64,000 nt of DNA. Origin: Aldrovandia affinis. Taxonomy: Eukaryota > Chordata > Actinopteri > Notacanthiformes > Halosauridae. Where the stretch lies: contig JAINUG010000308.1 in the NCBI GenBank assembly GCA_029706075.1, positions 310,001-374,000 on the forward strand, read 5' to 3'. The number at the start of each line of letters is the position of its first letter. Position 1 is the first letter of the stretch. Shown in pieces: positions 23,319 to 33,526 of the stretch. A model generated the notes under the pieces. It ran no database searches. It had not been told where the DNA came from and saw nothing but the letters and a program-made list of their open reading frames with translations. Position numbers and translations under genes: made by a program.

Positions 23319-23900
23319 TGTGGTGTCCCCAGGGGTTGGGCGACACACACGGACCTTGCAGAGGGCGTAGGCAAGTTCAAGAACAAGGAGGAGGCAGTAT
23401 TCAAAAACAAAATGATAATTTATTAAACTACTACTGACAAACACAAAACAAAGGGTGAGGTCTTCAGGGGAACACAAACACATAAAGTCCACAAATCCTT
23501 ATCTCGTCGTCAATGTCCAAATCCAATTCCAAAATCCAGTTCAGTTCCGTAATCCAGTCCGTAGTCGTTATTCAAAGGGGTGTCCTCACACAATCCGGTC
23601 AAACACAAAACAACACACTCCAACACTCGCTTTCTAACTCCTGGCTGGTCAATGACTTCACAGGCTTCTCTTTCTCTCTCCTTCAACACACTCACAAACA
23701 CTTTCCTACTCCTCTCCGTGGGTAATGTGAGCCAGTCCTTTAAGTAGGCCTCGAAGAAATGACTTTCAGCTGGTCGTTAGTTCCATTGCCTTCACTCCGT
23801 TCAGGTGTGACTGTGGCCTGCTGGGAAATGTAGTGTTTTGGGCTGCCATGTGTTGGAAGCCAGGCAGCTATTTTCTTGTGCAGCCCCTTAGGCTGCCACA
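23319..23900 (-). mobile_element. solo LTR, family 1, copy 3
   Basis: 582 bp, TGTGGTGTCCCC...GGCTGCCACA, flanked by the 4-bp duplication CAGC (23315-23318, 23901-23904). The closest relative by eye is the copy at 10801. Confidence 0.9.
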
Positions 23901-24027
23901 CAGCCTAAAAATAAAAGCCTTTCACAGTTAATTTCTCAGATCAGAAGGAACATCTCCAAATTAAAAATATCATAAACAAATACTTGAAAGGACAACCTTT
24001 CTAAATAAGCTACATATTACCAAGTGA

Positions 24028-24388
24028 GGCGGCACGGTGGTGCAGTGGATAGCACTGTCGCCTCACAGCAAGAAGGTCTCGGGTTCGAATCCAGGCCGGG
24101 GGCCTTTCTGTGCGGAGTTTGCATGTTCTCCCCGTGTCCGCGTGGGTTTCCTCCGGGTACTCCGGTTTCCTCCCACAGTCCAAAGACATGCACGTTAGGC
24201 TAATTGGAGAGTCTAATTTGCCCGTAGGTATGAGTGTGTGAGTGAATGGTGTGTGTGCCCTGCGATGGATTGGCGACCTGTCCAGGGTGTATTCCTGCCT
24301 CTCGCCCGGAACGCATGCTGGGATAGGCTCCAGCCCCCCCGCGACCCTGACCAGGAATAAGCGGCTTAGATAATGGATGGATGGATGG
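24028..24388 (+). mobile_element. SINE-like retroelement with GGAT tail, copy 2
   Basis: Starts GGCGGCACGGTGGTGCAGTG, contains GGTTCGAATCC, ends in GGAT repeats, and is flanked by the perfect 12-bp duplication ATTACCAAGTGA (24016-24027, 24389-24400). Confidence 0.92.
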
Positions 24389-24518
24389 ATTACCAAGTGA
24401 TCATTCACATGGACTAAAACGCAGTGGCGGGCCGTGCATTTCACACCTGCCTAGGTAGTGCTCCGTCTGAATCAATCCACCCTCAATAACTATTTTATGG
24501 CTATAAAAGCCATCTTAT

Positions 24519-24902
24519 TGTTATGTTTTGAGTGTCTGTTCGGTTTGTTTTTGCACTTTGTTTATTTATCTTTCTTCAGTCATGTTTCATTCTCGTTCTG
24601 TCATGCACTTCGGGAAATTCTATGTTTCGGTTTTTCCGTCTTCGTTTCTAATCTCGTTATACTTCCTTCTTACTTTCTAATTACACTTTGTATATATTAG
24701 TTAGATGTATATAGTACTAACCAACTAATCTACTAACATTAGGGATTTAGATTAAGTTACTAACACTACTAATCACTAATTATCTCACGCTTCTAACTAT
24801 CGCTGTCATTCTCTCTCGTCTCTATCGCTGTCATTCTCTCTCATGAAACATGACTGAAGAAAGGTAAATAAACAAAGTGCAAAAACAAACCGAACTGACA
24901 CC
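24519..24902 (+). mobile_element. LTR family 2 fragment with inverted duplication
   Basis: Begins TGTTATGTTTTGAGTGTCTG, the 5' end of LTR family 2, and follows it to about 24835. The stretch 24838-24902 is then the reverse complement of about 24527-24598 with few differences. The normal 3' end (CCTCACA) is missing. Confidence 0.75.
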
Positions 24903-25080
24903 CGTTGCCGTTGCATCGCAGATAGATAACTCGTGTATCCAGAATAAATGCCTTTACTGAAGAAACAAACCCGGGGTGCTACAGCTGCGACACACATAAA
25001 AAAGCATCAATAATAATAACCTCATAAAATTGCAATATTATTTAGGAAAATAGCAACATTTTACTCACCAAAAATCCTTA

Positions 25081-25293
25081 TTATTTGTGCACAAAATCCA
25101 TCCTCCTTTCTTTCCTCAAAAAGAGTTCAATTACTCTGTCGTACAGATTATCCGTGTGTTTCAGTTCCATCAAGAAGTCCTTTTCTATCGCCATCGAAGC
25201 TAATGCTGAAAGTCGAGCCTGCCCTGTCGTATTTCTGGCATAAGTTTTAATTCGCTTTAGGGCTGAAAATGTCCGCTCAAATGTCTGAATCAC
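25081..25293 (-). pseudogene. hAT transposase C-terminal dimerisation fragment
   Basis: Reads ERTFSALKRIKTYARNTTGQ and RLSALASMAIEKDFL, the conserved C-terminal dimerisation motif of hAT transposases (also seen in host ZMYM-type proteins). It lacks the catalytic core, and its upstream sequence falls in an inverted-repeat arm, so it is a remnant. Confidence 0.88.
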
Positions 25294-25802
25294 AGACTGA
25301 TGTTAATTATATTTTGTCCATGAATACTTATTAAATAATTCCAAATAGTCTGTTCGCTTCCTTTCATAGCTGTTCCCCTGGTTGCGCTGCATCCAGACGT
25401 GTATTTTCATATTAAAGCATTTAACCAATCACATTACATCATAGTCAGACACTCTCTGACTATCCAATCAAAGGGTGTGAATACGCTGACGTTACCTAGG
25501 CCTTCTAGAAGGCCTTCGTGTCCCCAACTCAAAATCTGATTGGTTGAAGCAACAGTTTGATCAACACTTATTTTATGCTACAGGGCCTGCAGAACTGATT
25601 GTGAAGGCCTCCAGGCAGATTTCTTTGACCCTGGCAACAAATGATGGCTGAAATGTGATTGGTTAAATGCTTTAATATGAAAATACACGTCTGGATGCAG
25701 CGCAACCAGGGGAACAGCTATGAAAGGAAGCGAACAGACCATTTGGAATTATTTAATAAGTATTCATGGACAACATATAATTAACATCAGTCTGTGATTC
25801 AG
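25285..25802. repeat. long inverted repeat, two arms of about 148 bp
   Basis: Arms 25285-25432 and 25654-25802 are reverse complements with only a few mismatches, around a spacer of about 220 bp, inside the right half of the hAT element. Confidence 0.9.
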
Positions 25803-27404
25803 ATATTTTTTAGGCCAGCAGAGAAGGCCTTGCAGGCCCTGATGGCCCACCACTGCTAAAATGTCCATTAATGTGCCACCTAGGTATTTATGTTGGCTAA
25901 CTTAAGGTGTGACTTGCATTGTGTCGGTTTCATGCATCATAGCCTACATTGTTCATCAAGCTATCTGCACCAATTAAACAATTTTGACCTCTAGTATTAT
26001 CAATAAAGTTGTGATACATTCATATAACCTAGCATATTATGTTTGAATAAAGGAATATAATGATGTGGTTTAATTTCTCGAGTTGAGACTAGACCAAGTT
26101 CGCGACTCTGCCTTAAAAAATATTGCGACGTCTCTGTTGGGAAATAGCCTCTTTCGTTCACGGTTTATTTATTTACTAATTGGTAGTAGGAGTAGGCTAT
26201 AGTGTTTCTCAGATGTAACTGCTGGGCTAAGTATAAATCAGTTGCTTTTAATTTTATACTCAGTCTCAGGCAAGTTCGTCATTGCAATATTAAGACATTA
26301 TGGGGAGGGGGAGATTTAGAGCTGCAGCGACTACGTAGGCTAGTGTCTCGTTCCAGATCCGGACCCGTGGAACGAGGAACGAGAGCAACAGCATGTCCAG
26401 TTCCAGTTCCTTCACAGATTAGGTCCTCAGTCAGTTCCAGTTCAGGAACTGGAGTTACTGTTGCTTTCGGTCACCCTGACGGGAGGGGCTCAGTGCTGTC
26501 ATTGGCTATTGGCTAATACAGACTAGAGCCCAATGGTGGAAATGGTTAAATAGGAGGAGTCGCTGCAGTTTCAACGAATGGCAACTTTAGATTAACCAAA
26601 GGAACAAATCCGACACGGAAGTGAGTCAGTTCCTTTCGTTCACCAAACGGATTCGGAACGAATTGTTCACAAACGACACACCACTACACCTGGCTGCTAG
26701 AGCAGTATCAAGCGGTAACCTAACGTTAGCCTATAAGTTTCTGTGAAAATCATAGCCAAAATTATCTAACGTTAGTCAGCTGTCCAAACAATGTGAAAAA
26801 ACAACACTCCTGAGTGACACGCTTTCTAACTTTTATTACTTTGGTAGCCCTGCCTTCGTTAAAGAAAAAAATACAAAATATTGGAATTACTATTGTTTGT
26901 TCAGTTAATCGCATTGTGAAATCAATTTTTTCTTAAAATAAAGATTTAAAAAATGTTTTACAAGCATGCTTGGGCGGTTTTGCGATTTTCATTTTGATAT
27001 TATGTGAAAAAATTGTGTCTGGTAAAATGTCCAAGTGTCTGGTAGCTTTTTTCATCCACCAGACAGTGGCTGGTTCAACAAAAAGTTTGTTTCAGACCCT
27101 GGCTCTATATAGCAATTTGTCATTCTTTCTCCTTTTGTTGCATGTACACAAATACATGCTTAAGGCCTCTACATGCTCAAGCAACAGCAACGCAAATGCA
27201 ATGCGACAGCAACACAACCAGGGCTCTGCAACATCAACGCAACCTCTGCGACCTACGCAGAGGGGGTTGCAGAGGATGTCGTGTACCTAGCACAAAAATC
27301 AGCACAACATGTCGTGTAGATGTTACGCAGCACTGATTGGTTGGTTAGCGAACAGAGGCGGAGCTGTCGCTGTCATAGTTCATCGAGCTAGTACATCATT
27401 TTTT

Positions 27405-27575
27405 TACATTTTACAGTTTAAGCATTTAGCAGACACTCTTATCCAGAGTGACTTACCAGATGTGCATTAATACATGGTACAAACAATCATAGTTCGCACA
27501 AGAGATCAGTGCAGTAATACAGCGATAGACATCGTTGTTGGCAGCTGCATACCATACCTGTATATATCTATGTTA
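27405..27575 (-). mobile_element. L2-type LINE 3' end
   Basis: The minus strand ends in the L2-type tail (reverse complement of AAGCATTTAGCAGACACTCT). Upstream sequence matches the 3' region of the longer L2 at 52498-53975 (for example GTGCAGTAATACAGCGATAG). Confidence 0.85.
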
Positions 27576-27820
27576 ACATTAGCTAAGCAAAACTATCGTT
27601 ATCTATCTAGCTAGCTAGCTAGCAACCTGGTATCATGGCCAAATAAAGCTCACTAACAGTAGCTAATGATATAGATAGCTAGCATAATTTGTTCAACATG
27701 GTATATAATAAACCAGCTTCAAGAAAGATTGGCTGAAGAAGTTCGAAGGTACAGGAGTTTCCCTGCTTTCATGAAAACTTTACCGACCTTGTTCAATACA
27801 TTAACGCCTACTAGTGTACA

Positions 27821-28963
27821 GGGCCCGTATTCACAAATAATTTTAAGGGTAAAAGTTGGTCGTAACTCCGCAATTTAGGAGCAAGTCCAAAAATAATGGG
27901 CGTGTCACTCATAAATGTAGGAGTCCTACATTTTTGGGATAAGAGTATTTCACAAAGGGTTTGAGAGCTAAAAACAGCTCCTAAGTCCAGGAGAAGTTAG
28001 AAGCAGGCAAGAGGACTTCTAAGTCGCTAAAGACCTACTCACGGCGATCCGAAAATCTGCTGCGGCCGGCAATCGTTGTCGCAATCGAGTCAACACTGGA
28101 GATATTGAATGATACAGAGCTCATAAAAAGGTACCGCCTCAATCGCGAGGGTATTATATATATAGTATTATATATATTATATATAGATACCCTCAGATTG
28201 TTTACGAGATGCAGACATGTAACCAATTGACTAGTCAGTATTCTTGGTTTCATGTTAAATCAGTGACACGTAGCCTACATTTGTATTTTAGAATCTTTAT
28301 TAGAATATAATAGGGGTGCATCGGATCATTTTTCGGATCAGCAAAAAAAATTATAACGGGACCAAAGGCGCGTTTCAAATGAATGATAATTTCAGTTTTT
28401 CAATGTAAGTTATTTCACTAAATTTGTATTCGAAAATTTCACAAAATACATTTTTAGATTCAGTTCGCCTTAGGCGATGTAACTAGGGTGGTCTTATGCC
28501 TGAATTAATTTAATAAAAAATAAAAGATCGCTAATGTTTCAATTCTATTTAATTCGGTCGCGTTTCTAAAAACATGCCTCCCAGAAAGGCATTTAGTATG
28601 AAAAACAAAGCAAACCAAAACATACATGGTTGTCTATCTCTTCACTGTAACTCTGCATCGAGATTTAGGGAATTGTTACTGTAAAAACAGTGGCAGAAAA
28701 ACTACCGTATTGACCCGAATATAAGACGATACGACTTTTTCAGACTTTTTCCTAGGAAAAAAAACGCCGTCTTATATTCGGGTCAATACGGTATTTCTCT
28801 ATGATGACCCATCCCCTATATCAGCCAATCACTGTGGGCATTCTGAGTAAGCTCGTTCATGAGAAACAACGTCATCCCTAGCAACGACGTCAACCCCGCC
28901 CTCACTCTTAGCTAGGAATTCCTTAGTAAGAGTTGGTCTTTGGAACTTTGTGAATAGGTTCCG
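27821..28963 (+). mobile_element. Harbinger-like element, copy C, right end missing
   Basis: Starts GGGCCCGTATTCACAAATAA and follows copy A to the CTTTGTGAATAGG phrase, then lacks the last 80 or so bases including the right terminus. An 87-bp palindromic element is inserted at 28705. Confidence 0.82.
28705..28791. mobile_element. 87-bp palindromic MITE flanked by TA
   Basis: CCGTATTGACCCGAATATAA and its inverse form the two ends, flanked by TA on each side. The matching site in Harbinger-like copy A (near 4230) is uninterrupted, which serves as an empty-site comparison. Confidence 0.85.
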
Positions 28964-29260
28964 ACATTCACAAATGTTCCGACATTGTTGCATTGCGCGA
29001 ACCGCAAAGATGTCGCACAAGTTACACAGAAGCATGTAGAGGCCTTTAGTATGGGCTATAAGTAGCAGATATAACCGTAGCCTAGCCAGGCATCTATATT
29101 ATACTGGGTTTATCAAATCACCAATTTCGGACTGAAGTAATGATGAATTCAATTGTCATTCGTCAACTCACAAAATATGATGGCTTATTCAAATCCAATG
29201 ACTGGGATGGATATATTATGGAACCGACTTGCAATTTTCAATAATGCATCAATAACACCC

Positions 29261-29765
29261 TGTCACACGTCACGTGACACACCCTGGACGGGGACAGAGC
29301 AGTCCAGACACGGAGTGGAGTTTTTTTCGGTCTACGGACCGGACTTTTATTTATTTTCTTTTCGGCGCGTTCTCTGTTCCCCCACTGGGCCGAGAACGAG
29401 CACCGGGAGCGTAAAATGATAAACACTAATAAACACAACCAAACACAACCAAACTCGTTACCCTAATTGCCGCGAAGCTTTCGGGTAACTAAATGAAAAG
29501 ACCAAAACTAAATTACACAATATCGAACCGGCTCTTTCTTAGTCCGTTCGATATTTGCTTTCGCTTTTCTCTTGTTGTCCTTTTCTCGCTCCTTGGTCTC
29601 AAACACCTCTCCTCTGGTTCCAGCCACCTACTGAAGGGAACAGAGCAGTCTTAAAGCACACAGTTGTAATTATTATAGACAGGACCGGTCTGTGCGTTTA
29701 CTGCTCTGCCAGTAGGCGTGGCCGCTAATCGTCCTGATTAGCTGCTGAGACCGACGCCTTCCACA
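29261..29765 (-). mobile_element. solo LTR, family 3, copy 1
   Basis: 505 bp, TGTCACACGTC...GCCTTCCACA, flanked by the 5-bp duplication CACCC (29256-29260, 29766-29770). Its right half resembles 58690-59055. Confidence 0.82.
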
Positions 29766-29817
29766 CACCCATTATAGAATAGTTAGGTCAGAACTCTTAC
29801 TCATACTTAGCAAATGT

Positions 29818-30039
29818 CTTTGTTTGCAAATTTCTTGTCACCTTTTTGTCCGCTGTAAGGTTTTTGCATGTCATCAGTGCAGGTTGATTTGGAAACTGGT
29901 GATTTGCCTGCAGAGTATTAGTTGGGCACATGTGAGTAGAGTGGGTCACCCTGGCAGGCAGGCGCTCAGAGTTTAAGTAGCCGAGGAATCAGACAGCCGA
30001 GGAATCAGACAGCCAGACCACATTGTGCACCACGCCGTT
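29818..30039 (+). promoter_or_regulatory. 5' flank of lectin copy 1
   Basis: Shared by all array units (about 31565, 33310 and 35515). It contains CTTGTCACCTTTTTGTC, GTAAGGTTTTTGCATGT and GTGGGTCACCCTGGCAGGCA, then a TATA-like GAGTTTAAG about 65 bases before the ATG. The phrase GGAATCAGACAGCCGA is doubled in copy 1 (and in shorter form in copy 2) but single in copy 3. Strong conservation between units fits a promoter plus 5' UTR; this is inference. Confidence 0.55.
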
Positions 30040-30987
30040 ATGGAGAAGACCGCTTTCACCGTCCTCTTCATGACGACTCTCTATGGAGTGACCGCACTTC
30101 TGGTCAGGGAGCACTTTTTTGTGGAAACTCCTATGACCTGGACTGCAGCTGGGCGGCACTGTAAACAGTACTACACCGACCTGTCCTCCACACTGACTGA
30201 AGATGACCTGGATCGAGTTTTTGATGCTGGTGACAAACTCAACACAACCAAGGGCTGGATCGGTCTGGACCGAAATTCCCGTGACTATCCTGATAACTCA
30301 ACATGGAGATGGTCAACAGGCGATACTTTAGACTTTCAAAGATGGGCAATAGGAAAGCCGGACAACAACAACAAGCCTTGGAAAAATAAAATCTACTATT
30401 CTTACAACTGTGTTTACATGCATGGCAGACTCTGGCACAACACCAGGTGCACAAAAGATTTGCCATTCTTTTGCTTCAGGGAGTATGACAGGGTATTGAC
30501 TCTAGTGCAGGAGAAGATGGTGTGGGAAGAGGCTCTGGACCACTGCAGGGAGAACTACACTGACCTTGCAAGCGTGGTCTCAGAGAACAGCGCTCTGCAG
30601 TTTGTCAATTCCAGCGCAGGAGGCCAGACTGAGTTTGTGTGGATGGGCCTACGCTTCCTGGCTGGCCAGTGGCTGTGGGTGAACAGGGACGTCATGCAGT
30701 TTTCCGGCTGGACCGGTGTAGATGAGTACCGGTGCCCCGCCATACCCCATCGCTGTGGAGCCCTCTCCATGAAGGGCATCGTGTGGGAGCCCAAGCCCTG
30801 TGAGGAGAAGCTCAACTTCATCTGCTACACAGAGCTACGTCCTCGGGATAAGCTACAAGTGCAGTATAGGCACATCAACTTCTATGTAGGGATTCAACAG
30901 AAGGACCTCTACTGGAAACCAAAAAAAAAAAGTATTTTTATAATTTTATTTTCCGATTTCACCCTGTTTTTTCTCCCAATTTGGTAG
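30040..30987 (+). CDS. secreted two-CTLD C-type lectin-like protein, copy 1 (frameshifted tail)
   Basis: 315 residues, no intron. The ATG at 30040 gives a signal peptide (MEKTAFTVLFMTTLYGVTA). C-type lectin domain 1 covers about residues 24-147 (WIGLDR, WRWS, GKPDN, CVYMHGRLWHN, FFCF). Domain 2 covers about 150-270 (VWMGLRF, WLWV, CGALSMKGIVWEPKPC, FICY). The canonical Ca2+/sugar motifs are altered: KPD in place of EPN/QPD and WHN in place of WND in domain 1, none in domain 2, so sugar binding is uncertain. Compared with copies 2 and 3 one C is missing in CGTCC(C)TCGGG (about 30840), so the frame shifts after TELRP and reads into a downstream SINE, adding a tail that ends SIFIILFSDFTLFFLPIW. 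It resembles fish mannose-receptor-like lectins; the exact ortholog was not recognised. Confidence 0.85.
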   Translation: MEKTAFTVLFMTTLYGVTALLVREHFFVETPMTWTAAGRHCKQYYTDLSSTLTEDDLDRVFDAGDKLNTTKGWIGLDRNSRDYPDNSTWRWSTGDTLDFQRWAIGKPDNNNKPWKNKIYYSYNCVYMHGRLWHNTRCTKDLPFFCFREYDRVLTLVQEKMVWEEALDHCRENYTDLASVVSENSALQFVNSSAGGQTEFVWMGLRFLAGQWLWVNRDVMQFSGWTGVDEYRCPAIPHRCGALSMKGIVWEPKPCEEKLNFICYTELRPRDKLQVQYRHINFYVGIQQKDLYWKPKKKSIFIILFSDFTLFFLPIW

Positions 30988-31095
30988 CTAATTACCTGTG
31001 TACTTAGTTCAATCCCCCTACCCTTATAGTTCGCTGCCGTAGTCCTGTGACCGGCAGTGACAAGGGCATAGCGCTGCCTCCTCTGAGACAACACT
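30920..31095 (-). mobile_element. truncated SINE in 3' flank of lectin copy 1
   Basis: After the A-rich run, the phrases TTTCTCCCAATTTGGTA and TTCGCTGCCGTAGTCCTGTG match the full SINE at 41181-41514 in the same (minus) orientation. The same insertion follows copy 2 but not copy 3. Confidence 0.8.
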
Positions 31096-31099
31096 CTAT

Positions 31100-31420
31100 T
31101 CACTGAAATATATAGTACAGAACTATAATTTGGAAAAAATCTATTTTTTGGTACTGTATTTGTCTATTTCTTTTAAATTTGAGTTCATACTCAATCTATT
31201 ACTTCAGGCTTTTGCACAATTTATACCGCTGTAAATTGTAATAGTAAATTTATAACACTGCAAATGCATTAGATTTTCATAGCAATGTTTTTCATTTATC
31301 ACACCAGTGTGTAATTAGTCAGTCTTCAGTAGAGTCTATGCATTTGATGCATGTGTGCCACATTTTGGTTAAAAAGTATCATATTGAGAAGAGATTTGAG
31401 GTGAAAATGTTTGGCACGAT
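31100..31420 (+). mobile_element. IS630-like 3' fragment between lectin copies 1 and 2
   Basis: Matches IS630-like 3' sequence (TTTTTCATTTATCACACCAG, GTGTGTAATTAGTC) seen at 17790-17830 and 35240. It is repeated as part of the duplicated unit at 32855-33165. Confidence 0.7.
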
Positions 31421-31788
31421 AATTGATTTATTTCCTCTTTAGTGAAAATTATAAGTAAAGGCTTTTTATTCTTTTGTTGTCCATGTATTTTGATTGAACA
31501 TAATAACTGAAAATTGTGGACTTCATGAGCCACCCCCATGAAAACGATATACTTTTTGAATATATCACACAGATTTGCTTGTTTGCAAATTTCTTGTCAC
31601 CTTTTTGTCTGCTGTAAGGTTTTTGCATGTCATCAGTGCAGGTTGATTTGGAAACTGGTGATTTGCCTGCAGTGTAGTTGGGCACATGTGAGTAGAGTGG
31701 GTCACCCTGGCAGGCAGGCGCTCAGAGTTTAAGCAGAATCAGACAGCCGAGAATCAGACAGCCAGACCACATTGTGCACCACGCCGTT

Positions 31789-32619
31789 ATGGAGAAGACC
31801 GCTTTCACCGTCCTCTTCATGACGGACTCTCTATGGAGTGACCGCACTTCTGGTCAGGGAGCACTTTTTGTGGAAACTCCTATGACCTGGACTGCAGCTT
31901 GGTGGCACTGTAAACAGTACTACACCGACCTGTCCTCCACACTGACTGAAGATGACCTGGATCGAGTTTTTGATGCTGGTGACAAACTCAACACAACCAA
32001 GGGCTGGATCGGTCTGGACCGAAATTCCCGTGACTATCCTGATAACTCAACATGGAGATGGTCAACAGGCAATACATTAGACTTTCAAAGATGGGCAATA
32101 GGAAAGCCGGACAACAACAACAAGCCTTGGAAAAATAAAATCTACTATTCTTACAACTGTGTTTACATGCATGGCAGACTCTGGCACAACACCAGGTGCA
32201 CAAAAGATTTGCCATTCTTTTGCTTCAGGGAGTATGACAGGGTATTGACTCTAGTGCAGGAGAAGATGGTGTGGGAAGAGGCTCTGGACCACTGCAGGGA
32301 GAACTACACTGACCTTGCAAGCGTGGTCTCAGAGAACAGCGCTCTGCAGTTTGTCAATTCCAGCGCAGGAGGCCAGACTGAGTTTGTGTGGATGGGCCTA
32401 CGCTTCCTGGCTGGCCAGTGGCTGTGGGTGAACAGGGACGTCATGCAGTTTTCCGGCTGGACCGGTGTAGATGAGTACCGGTGCCCCGCCATACCCCATC
32501 GCTGTGGAGCCCTCTCCATGAAGGGCATCGTGTGGGAGCCCAAGCCCTGTGAGGAGAAGCTCAACTTCATCTGCTACACAGAGCTACGTCCCTCGGGAGA
32601 AGCTACAAGTGCAGTATAG
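31789..32619 (+). CDS. two-CTLD C-type lectin-like protein, copy 2 (scrambled signal peptide)
   Basis: 276 residues, no intron, nearly identical to copy 1 through both lectin domains and ending TELRPSGEATSAV. An extra G after ATGACG and a missing T in the TTTTTTT run shift the frame out and back again between about 31825 and 31870. The region that is TTLYGVTALLVREHFF in copy 1 here reads TDSLWSDRTSGQGALF. This destroys the hydrophobic core, so secretion is doubtful although the frame is open. It could be an intracellular product, a pseudogene in the making, or an assembly error in one of two near-identical copies. Confidence 0.75.
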   Translation: MEKTAFTVLFMTDSLWSDRTSGQGALFVETPMTWTAAWWHCKQYYTDLSSTLTEDDLDRVFDAGDKLNTTKGWIGLDRNSRDYPDNSTWRWSTGNTLDFQRWAIGKPDNNNKPWKNKIYYSYNCVYMHGRLWHNTRCTKDLPFFCFREYDRVLTLVQEKMVWEEALDHCRENYTDLASVVSENSALQFVNSSAGGQTEFVWMGLRFLAGQWLWVNRDVMQFSGWTGVDEYRCPAIPHRCGALSMKGIVWEPKPCEEKLNFICYTELRPSGEATSAV

Positions 32620-32664
32620 GCACATCAACTTCTATGTAGGGATTCAACAGAAGGACCTCTACTG

Positions 32665-32840
32665 GAAACCAAAAAAAAAAAGTATTTTTATAATTTTATT
32701 TTCCGATTTCACCCTGTTTTTTCTCCCAATTTGGTAGCTAATTACCTGTGTACTTAGTTCAATCCCCTACCCTTATAGTTCGCTGCCGTAGTCCTGTGAC
32801 CGGCAGTGACAAGGCATAGCGCTGCCTCCTCTGAGACAAC
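32665..32840 (-). mobile_element. truncated SINE in 3' flank of lectin copy 2
   Basis: Same sequence and junction as the SINE fragment after copy 1, so it was present before those two units duplicated. Here the lectin frame stops before reaching it. Confidence 0.8.
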
Positions 32841-33526
32841 ACTCTATTCACTGAAATATATAGTACAGAACTATAATTTGGAAAAAATCTATTTTTGGTA
32901 CTGTATTTGTCTATTTCTTTTAAATTTGAGTTCATACTCAATCTATTACTTCAGGCTTTTGCACAATTTATACCGCTGTAAATTGTAATAGTAAATTTAT
33001 AACACTGCAAATGCATTAGATTTTCATAGCAATGTTTTTCATTTATCACACCAGTGTGTAATTAGTCAGTCTTCAGTAGAGTCTATGCATTTGATGCATG
33101 TGTGCCACATTTTGGTTAAAAAGTATCATATTGAGAAGAGATTTGAGGTGAAAATGTTTGGCACGATAATTGATTTATTTCCTCTTTAGTGAAAATTATA
33201 AGTAAAGGCTTTTTATTATTTTGTTGTCCATGTATTTTGATTGAACATAATAACTGAAAATTGTGGACTTCATGAGCCACCCCCATGAAAACGATATACT
33301 TTTTGAATATATCACACAGATTTGCTTGTTTGCAAATTGCTTGTCACCTTTTTGTCTGTTGTAAGGTTTTTGCATGTCATCAATGCAGGCTGCTTTGGAA
33401 ACAGTGGCGATTTCCCTGCAGTGTGTCAATAGATGTGAGTAGAGTGGGTCACCCTGGCAGGCAGGCGCTCAGAGTTTAAGCAGCAGAGGAGTCAGACACC
33501 CAGGCTACATTGTGCACCGCACCGTT

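Larger units (their letters stand above)
24422..25855 (-). mobile_element. hAT element with transposase C-terminal remnant
   Basis: Termini CAGTGGCGGGCCGTGCAT and (right, reverse complement) CAGTGGTGGGCCATCAGG, flanked by CTAAAACG and CTAAAATG (7 of 8). It contains an LTR family 2 fragment, a transposase end on the minus strand, and two near-identical inverted arms of about 148 bp. Confidence 0.85.
23027..26686. mobile_element. second-level hAT-like element
   Basis: TAGTGGCGGG at the left and CACACCACTA at the right, flanked by CACCTGAC and CACCTGGC (7 of 8 equal). The terminal match is short. Sequences just inside both ends contain related GGTTCCTTTC/GAAAGGAACTG phrases. It holds a solo LTR, a SINE and another hAT element. 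Confidence 0.5.
22778..27101. mobile_element. outer hAT-like element containing several nested insertions
   Basis: Inverted termini CAGGGTCTGAAATTAGCACC and (right, reverse complement) CAGGGTCTGAAACAAACTTT. Flanking 8-mers AGGCTATA and GCTCTATA agree at 5 of 8 positions, so the target duplication is decayed or the end is approximate. No transposase reading is left. Everything from 23027 to 26686 is later insertion. Confidence 0.55.
27163..29045. mobile_element. Harbinger-type element with TTA target duplication
   Basis: Inverted ends AGGCCTCTACATGCT at left and right, each flanked by TTA, as expected for PIF/Harbinger insertion. It contains an L2 tail, Harbinger-like copy C and a small TA-flanked palindromic element. 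No transposase is left. Confidence 0.7.

Noticed and set aside
30239-30821. Minus-strand open frames opposite each lectin gene
   Set aside because: Antisense shadows of the conserved lectin coding sequence, repeated identically in each copy; no independent support.
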